Positions 59,181 through 64,000 of a stretch of 64,000 bases of DNA are shown one piece after another. Every line of letters starts with the position of its first letter. The first letter of the stretch is position 1. Source of the DNA: Pochonia chlamydosporia 170. Its lineage: Eukaryota; Ascomycota; Sordariomycetes; Hypocreales; Clavicipitaceae. The DNA lies in NCBI RefSeq assembly GCF_001653235.2, contig NC_035793.1, forward strand, positions 1 to 64,000, in the 5' to 3' direction. A program made the position numbers and the translations under genes. The notes below the pieces were generated by a model. The model was given only the letters and a program-made list of their open reading frames with translations. It did no database searches and was not told where the DNA came from.

Positions 59181-61406
59181 CTACAACTTGAAGCTTCCAC
59201 TTGTAACGGCCTTCTTAGCTTTGGCCTTATTGCCATCCACGTCCGTAATCTCTCCCTTTCTATTAATGACCTTGACACCACCCTTCTTCAACTCAGCCAT
59301 AGTATCACGCTGCATCTTAGCCCTCGTGCCAAGTTTCTTATCATTCTGGGCATCCGCACCGCCAGCCTTGCGAACACGCTCCTTGTGCCGTCTACGTCTA
59401 CGTGTCCGATCCTCACGCGACATTTCCTGCCGGGCGATAGGGAGGCCAGCCCTGGTGACGACTTCACCCTTTGCGACGGAGTCTTTATCCGCGCCAGCCT
59501 TGTAGACCTCCTGGGGTGCCATGCGTGAGGATTCCCCAGTGACGCCCTGCGCGGTAGTGGGTTGTGCGTCTTCCATGGCGACGGTGGCAATGTCGCTGAC
59601 GACGCTGAGTTGGGGTGCCGCCGGTTTGGGCTTGTAGTGCCAGCTGGAGAGGGCGTCGAGGCGCGCAGACACGTCTTTCCACAGGGCCTCGACTTCCTTT
59701 TCTTCCTTTTGGAGCTTCTCGTCGGATTTGCTGACGTAGGTGTCTGGGTTGGTGTTTTTGACGTGTTCCTCTTCGTAGACTTCCGCGAGACTCTTGTTGG
59801 GTTTGCTGTCGTCAAGTTCGATGAGGCCGCGGCGCGTGTTGGCGGGGACGCTGTCTGTGTCGGGGCGCCGGCGGAGGACTTCGTCGAATTCTTGGCATAG
59901 GATGCGCCGCTTGATGAGGTCTTCTATGGATTCGCTGATCTCGGGCGTGATGACGGGTACTGGTTTGCCGACGTGCTCAAAGTCCATGTCTTCTTCGAGG
60001 AGGGAGTTTACGGGTCGTGAGGCGGCAGAGGCTTCGCCTGAGAGTGTCCATTCTCGCTTGGCTACGGATGCGGCTTCGAGTTTGCGAATCTCTTCGGCGA
60101 GTTTGGCTTGGCGGCGTTCGTGGGCGGAACGTCTTGATTTGGGGTCGCCGGCAGAGACGTCTGATAGAGCGTCTTCTGAGTCTTCGTTTTCCGACTCGTC
60201 GTCAAAGAGGTCGCGTTTGACGTCGGCCATGGCTCGCTCCATGTCTTCTTCGTTGGGTTGTTGGACCTCGAAGCGCGCTTCCTTCTTTTTGAAAGGTTTT
60301 CCCGCCTTGTTCTTTCTTGAGGGGGGAGCAAAGAAGTCTTTGTAGTAGACCTCATTGGCATTGAAGTCGTTGGCTTCATCGTCGTCGACACCGTCTTCTA
60401 TGTCCATGGCTTCGTCGTCGCTGGCACCTTCTGGCGCATCAAGAGCCATGTCCCCGAATGTTGGACCATCGTCTTCATCAGAGTCCTCATCTTCGAGAGG
60501 CTCATCGTCGGTGTGCTTTTTTGATGGCTTGGACCCGGGTTTTGGAGGTGCCAAGGGGTCAGCACCCCAATCTACGTCTTCGTCATCGCTGGCTTGGTCG
60601 GTGTTTGGGTCTCCCCGCGCGTCCTGGTCCTCAAACCATTGAGTCTGCTTGTTGAAGTCGTCGATGGAGAAGAAGCCATCATTGAGGCCATTGGGGTCTT
60701 CAACGTATTCTTCAGCGTCGTCCTCTTCCTCTTCATCCTCATCATCTTCTTCTGGCGCATCGTCAAATGCCACCTCTTCATCTTCATCTTCATCTCCCAC
60801 TTCCTCTTCCTCCTCGTCTTCCTCCTCATCCTCGTCTTCACCCTCCTCACCCACCTCATCCTCACTACCATCCTCAGAATCAACCTCAAACCCATCCTCC
60901 CCAAACGTCAAACTCCTAACACCACCCTCACCCTCACCCTCAGACTCAGACTGGCTCCCCAAAGCAACAACCTCCTCATTCTCCTCCAACTCATCCAACA
61001 CATCACCAGAAAACTTCAACACCCCCCCGATAATCCTCTTCGCCTGCTGCCACACCTGCGCCGTCTCAAACCCATCCGCATACACCTTTCTCAACTTCAA
61101 CACATCGTCAACGACCTTTTCTCCACCCCTCTTCCTCTTCCTGCTCTCTTTCAGCCGCTCCTGCTGCAGGTCGCCCACCTGCGCGGCAAACGCTTCCAGC
61201 GTATCCTTGACAATGTTGAGCGAATCGCCGGGAATAGAGGCGCTCGGCTCGAGGAAAATATGTCGGTTCTCGGGCTGTAGGCTGGCGAGGAAGGCGGTCA
61301 TGTCCACGGCGGGAGCGGAATTGGCGGCGGATGCAGGTGCCATGATGGGCTGGCCGGTGAGCGTGTGCGACGTCGACGTTAGAGTCGGCGATGTGGCTGC
61401 GGCCAT
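59181..61406 (-). CDS. MPP10: U3 snoRNP protein MPP10
   Basis: A single exon encodes 741 residues from the ATG at 61406 (MAAATSPTLTST); the longer in-frame stretch before it was not used. Long Asp/Glu runs fill residues of about 170-380. The family motif VYYKDFFAPP follows, then KREWTLSGEASAASRPVNSLLEEDMDFEH, a LIKRRILCQEFDEVLRR block, SLAEVYEEE and a basic C-terminus (RRRRRHKERVRKAGG). MPP10 joins Imp3 and Imp4 in the small-subunit processome in the nucleolus and is needed for 18S rRNA processing. Length and order of blocks agree with other fungal MPP10 proteins. Confidence 0.93.
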   Translation of the reverse strand: MAAATSPTLTSTSHTLTGQPIMAPASAANSAPAVDMTAFLASLQPENRHIFLEPSASIPGDSLNIVKDTLEAFAAQVGDLQQERLKESRKRKRGGEKVVDDVLKLRKVYADGFETAQVWQQAKRIIGGVLKFSGDVLDELEENEEVVALGSQSESEGEGEGGVRSLTFGEDGFEVDSEDGSEDEVGEEGEDEDEEEDEEEEEVGDEDEDEEVAFDDAPEEDDEDEEEEDDAEEYVEDPNGLNDGFFSIDDFNKQTQWFEDQDARGDPNTDQASDDEDVDWGADPLAPPKPGSKPSKKHTDDEPLEDEDSDEDDGPTFGDMALDAPEGASDDEAMDIEDGVDDDEANDFNANEVYYKDFFAPPSRKNKAGKPFKKKEARFEVQQPNEEDMERAMADVKRDLFDDESENEDSEDALSDVSAGDPKSRRSAHERRQAKLAEEIRKLEAASVAKREWTLSGEASAASRPVNSLLEEDMDFEHVGKPVPVITPEISESIEDLIKRRILCQEFDEVLRRRPDTDSVPANTRRGLIELDDSKPNKSLAEVYEEEHVKNTNPDTYVSKSDEKLQKEEKEVEALWKDVSARLDALSSWHYKPKPAAPQLSVVSDIATVAMEDAQPTTAQGVTGESSRMAPQEVYKAGADKDSVAKGEVVTRAGLPIARQEMSREDRTRRRRRHKERVRKAGGADAQNDKKLGTRAKMQRDTMAELKKGGVKVINRKGEITDVDGNKAKAKKAVTSGSFKL

Positions 61407-62026
61407 GCTCTGGGGAAGCGCCCGTGGTAGTTTTTGTCGGAACGTGTAAATGCTGCTTTGGTGGTGCTGAGGGAATCTCAAAGTTTCGATATTCTGCCAT
61501 TGGAGAAAAAAATTGGCTCACCGCCCGCAGCGCAACTGATTGCCCCGCTGTTCTATGGCCATTGCAGGTGGCAAGTGGGTCCTGTTGACAACTTCGTAGA
61601 TTGAACCACAGATACATGTACATCATATTGCAGTGGCGCCAAATTGTATGAATATAACAAAAGTAGGAGTTAAATTGTTAGAAAACGCTGACCAGTGAAT
61701 ATGTACACCGAAGACTATGCCGAATATTAATTCATTATACGCTGAAGTCCGAAATATACAATACGCCATCGCACCAGAAACGCCAACCACTTTGATAGTG
61801 CAAGCCACTGCTTCTCGAGTTAAGATTCTCACCCCTTACCTAGGTAAGAAGGCAGGCAGGCATGATTTAGTCCACATGACTCTTAATACTCAGTATATCT
61901 TTGTTTCTGGTTATGCTTCTACCGAAGAAGAAAGGAAAGAAACTAGAAATCAGTCCCTATGCGCCAAGCAAGCAAACTCCGTGCAAAGGTTGGGCCATCT
62001 ATGAAAACAAAACTTCTACAGTTGTC
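61407..62026. other. Intergenic between MPP10 and the RING-finger gene
   Basis: This is the upstream region of MPP10 and the 3' flank of the RING gene. No gene is seen. It contains the palindrome TTACCTAGGTAA at about 61836-61847. Confidence 0.5.
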
Positions 62027-64000
62027 TTATTGACCTCTTCGGCCGCCTGTACTCATTAGTGTGATTTTCTGTTTCTTCTTTTTCTTCTTGCCGCCCCCGA
62101 CTGCAACTCCAGTGCCTCCGTCGAGAGCCGCACCCTCGCCACCTGTGTCGGCAGCCTTGACACCTTCCATAGCATCAATTGCTTCAATTTGCATGGCGAG
62201 CTCAGCCGTACCAAACAAATCCTCATCTTTGAGCCAGCCATCGTCTACTGGAGGCCGAGTGGGCTCTAGCTCTGGAGAAACCGGCACAACCCGTGTCCCC
62301 CACACAGTCCGCTGTGTTGATGGACTCGTTGACATTGATGCCAACGTTTCGAAGCCTGGTCGCGGATCCGGGGGTGTTGCGCCAGATTGGCTGCTCAGCG
62401 GTTGGAATTCAGACATGTCCAGAGCAGGTGAGTGATCCTCTTCTACCGGCTCCAGTGCTGCATGTCTGCGGGCAGTGACGCCGAGTGCGCCTCGAAGGGC
62501 TGCTGCCTCAATTCGTTCAGACTGCAGTCTCTCGCGCTCCTCTTGGGCAGCCTTCTCTCGGTTTCGCTTCCTCCTCTTCTCGATTTCTCCCGCGAATGAT
62601 TGCAGTATTTCCGCAGACACGATATCTGTCCAATCACACTCCAGGAAGCTGATGATACAGCCATGCGGAAGATGTGCCAGATACTTTGTGCGTTTGCGAA
62701 GTACATCATCGACCACGTGTCCCGTGGAGATGTGCTCAACTCGTGGGAGTAGTGTTGACGGGAAGGCCGCAAACGAGCCGTATTTCGCCTTCAAGATTCT
62801 AATATCCAGCGGTGACAGATACAAATGTGGCGGAGCGCTGTAAAAGAAAAAGTCGGCATCTGATGATGGCTTAGCCAGAGTGGAAGCTGAAGTTGATCCA
62901 GTTTCGGCTGGTGCTTTCAAGGCATCAGTCCTTTCTTTGGCGGCTTGTATAGCTTTGATGGCCTTCTGACTCCACTCCGAGTCTACGCCAAACAACGTCT
63001 CATCCTCCTTCTCTTGTTTCATCAACGCGGCAACTTCCTCCTCATACTGGTTAGCCATGTACTCCGCACTGCCCTTCATAATCCTCGAGTAATCCAAGAC
63101 ATTCGCGGCATAGTGCCATGGTACATCATCTCCCGAGTTGAGGACCTCAGCGCCACCTTCTCGCGGTAATGCCAAAGTAGAATTTGCCTTTCTTGCCATC
63201 AGTCGTAGGACCACATCGTCACCCACCCGAGGTAGGGGGCTCTCCTGTCCAGCATAGAACCGCACAGCCCGCACCTCGTGAAGATATATGATGTCCTCGC
63301 AGATTGGACACTTCTTCCATCGAGCACCTTTGTTGGACTTGGAATCGTCATCACTATTTGAGTGCATGAACCGAATCAAGCACGGTAAACAGAATATATG
63401 ACCACATTTTGCCATTCGTGGAGCCACCGGTTCCGAAAGGCAAATTGGGCACGAAGCTGTCTGAGACTCAGAGGAAGCAATAATCTGCAGCACATCCGCC
63501 CAGTCTAAAAATACGTCGGCATCGGCTTCATGCTTGGTATAGGTCCCCTCTGGCGAGACGACAAATCGGTAGTTGGAGTGTACATATCTCGACTTATCAG
63601 CCGCGTGGTGACCAGATCCAGGGCCCCAGGTAGGATTCCTCCGATATGACCTAGGGTGATAGCTGTGGTCTTGGAACGGCCGGGGAGTCGTGTAGTTTAG
63701 AAGATGGGTAATCGACGTCTGGCCTCTCCTGCTTGACGGGTTTCGGACAGCTCGGAGCTCAGCCATGGCGTCATAGTCGTCAGGATTGCTATTTGATCTT
63801 TGGCTCGCACTTGGTCTTCGTTGATTTCTGTGCTGTTTCCGGGAAGCTTGCCCTTTTCTGGGCATGGGCTGTGCGGAAGACGAGCCAGGCTGGCTGAGGC
63901 GGCGGGAAGATTCGAAGCTCGAGGTTGCAGGACCAGCCTGTGGCTGCGTTGGATAGCTCGAGGGCGTGGAAGGGGTCTTGCCCACGATAGAGTTCGAAGG
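62027..64000 (-). CDS. MAG2: RING-finger protein, RNF10 / Mag2-like, 5' end outside the window
   Basis: The open frame runs off the right edge; at 63985 the codon is GTG and the frame stays open to 64000 (PSNSIVGK), so the true start lies beyond the window. At least 657 residues are visible. The N-terminus is disordered and Ser/Pro/Arg-rich. Then come NYRFVVSPEG, DWADVLQIIASSE and a C3HC4 RING (CPICLSEPVAPRMAKCGHIFCLPCLIRF, with KKCPICED after an insert). Further on are DIRILKAKYGSF, LAHLPHGCIISFLECDW and a coiled-coil-like EKRRKRNREKAAQEERERLQ. The C-terminus is Lys-rich (KKKKKKQK). RNF10 and yeast Mag2 are E3 ligases that act on stalled small ribosomal subunits, so a cytosolic ribosome quality-control role is likely. 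Confidence 0.9.
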   Translation of the reverse strand, partial: PSNSIVGKTPSTPSSYPTQPQAGPATSSFESSRRLSQPGSSSAQPMPRKGQASRKQHRNQRRPSASQRSNSNPDDYDAMAELRAVRNPSSRRGQTSITHLLNYTTPRPFQDHSYHPRSYRRNPTWGPGSGHHAADKSRYVHSNYRFVVSPEGTYTKHEADADVFLDWADVLQIIASSESQTASCPICLSEPVAPRMAKCGHIFCLPCLIRFMHSNSDDDSKSNKGARWKKCPICEDIIYLHEVRAVRFYAGQESPLPRVGDDVVLRLMARKANSTLALPREGGAEVLNSGDDVPWHYAANVLDYSRIMKGSAEYMANQYEEEVAALMKQEKEDETLFGVDSEWSQKAIKAIQAAKERTDALKAPAETGSTSASTLAKPSSDADFFFYSAPPHLYLSPLDIRILKAKYGSFAAFPSTLLPRVEHISTGHVVDDVLRKRTKYLAHLPHGCIISFLECDWTDIVSAEILQSFAGEIEKRRKRNREKAAQEERERLQSERIEAAALRGALGVTARRHAALEPVEEDHSPALDMSEFQPLSSQSGATPPDPRPGFETLASMSTSPSTQRTVWGTRVVPVSPELEPTRPPVDDGWLKDEDLFGTAELAMQIEAIDAMEGVKAADTGGEGAALDGGTGVAVGGGKKKKKKQKITLMSTGGRRGQ

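Noticed and set aside
63985..64000. Start of the RING gene inside the window
   Set aside because: The codon is GTG and the frame stays open to the window edge, so the gene is partial.
1..64000. CRISPR arrays, bacterial operons or riboswitches
   Set aside because: No spaced direct repeats were seen, and the intron-containing eukaryotic genes exclude a prokaryotic source.

Overview
The window is nuclear DNA of a filamentous ascomycete. Genes carry short GT-AG introns of roughly 42-150 nt with CTAAC-like branch sites, lie on both strands, and include fungal-specific families: Zn(II)2Cys6 regulators, a GH71 alpha-1,3-glucanase, a 2EXR protein, a quinate-repressor homologue, BLI-3 and an UNC-93-like transporter. 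A Sordariomycete, perhaps Hypocreales, fits best, but that placement is inference from gene content. I rebuilt all exon structures by eye; in each multi-exon model the exon lengths sum to a multiple of three.

Layout. 1-1890: no supported gene. 1891-6822: a peroxisomal 4-coumarate-CoA-ligase-like gene (C-terminal SKL) split by a complete 3,002-bp hAT transposon (2210-5211) with 8-bp target duplications. 6823-11378: a possible small basic protein, a fungal APH-type kinase-like protein and a phosphoesterase remnant. 11379-25457: a secreted GH71 glucanase, a dienelactone hydrolase, a small secreted-looking acyl-carrier-protein homologue whose attachment serine is alanine, a 2EXR protein, a Ser-rich single-span surface protein, BLI-3, an MDR oxidoreductase and a short Zn2Cys6 protein. 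25458-35513: a 248-bp fold-back element, MCD4 (GPI anchor synthesis), an aldo-keto reductase and an UNC-93-like transporter. 35514-57274: few genes (a small VOC protein, a large Zn2Cys6 activator, a quinate-repressor homologue, a second VOC protein) separated by 1.3-4.6 kb of non-coding DNA. 57275-64000: conserved housekeeping genes (NASP/Sim3 histone chaperone, MPP10, and an RNF10/Mag2-like RING protein that runs off the window).

There is no single pathway. The left half is accessory in character (cell-wall degradation, detoxification, mobile DNA) and the right end is core ribosome and chromatin biology. The strongest observations are the recent-looking hAT insertion, whose precise excision would restore the ligase reading frame, and the four-exon ACP homologue with a signal-peptide-like N-terminus and no phosphopantetheine serine.
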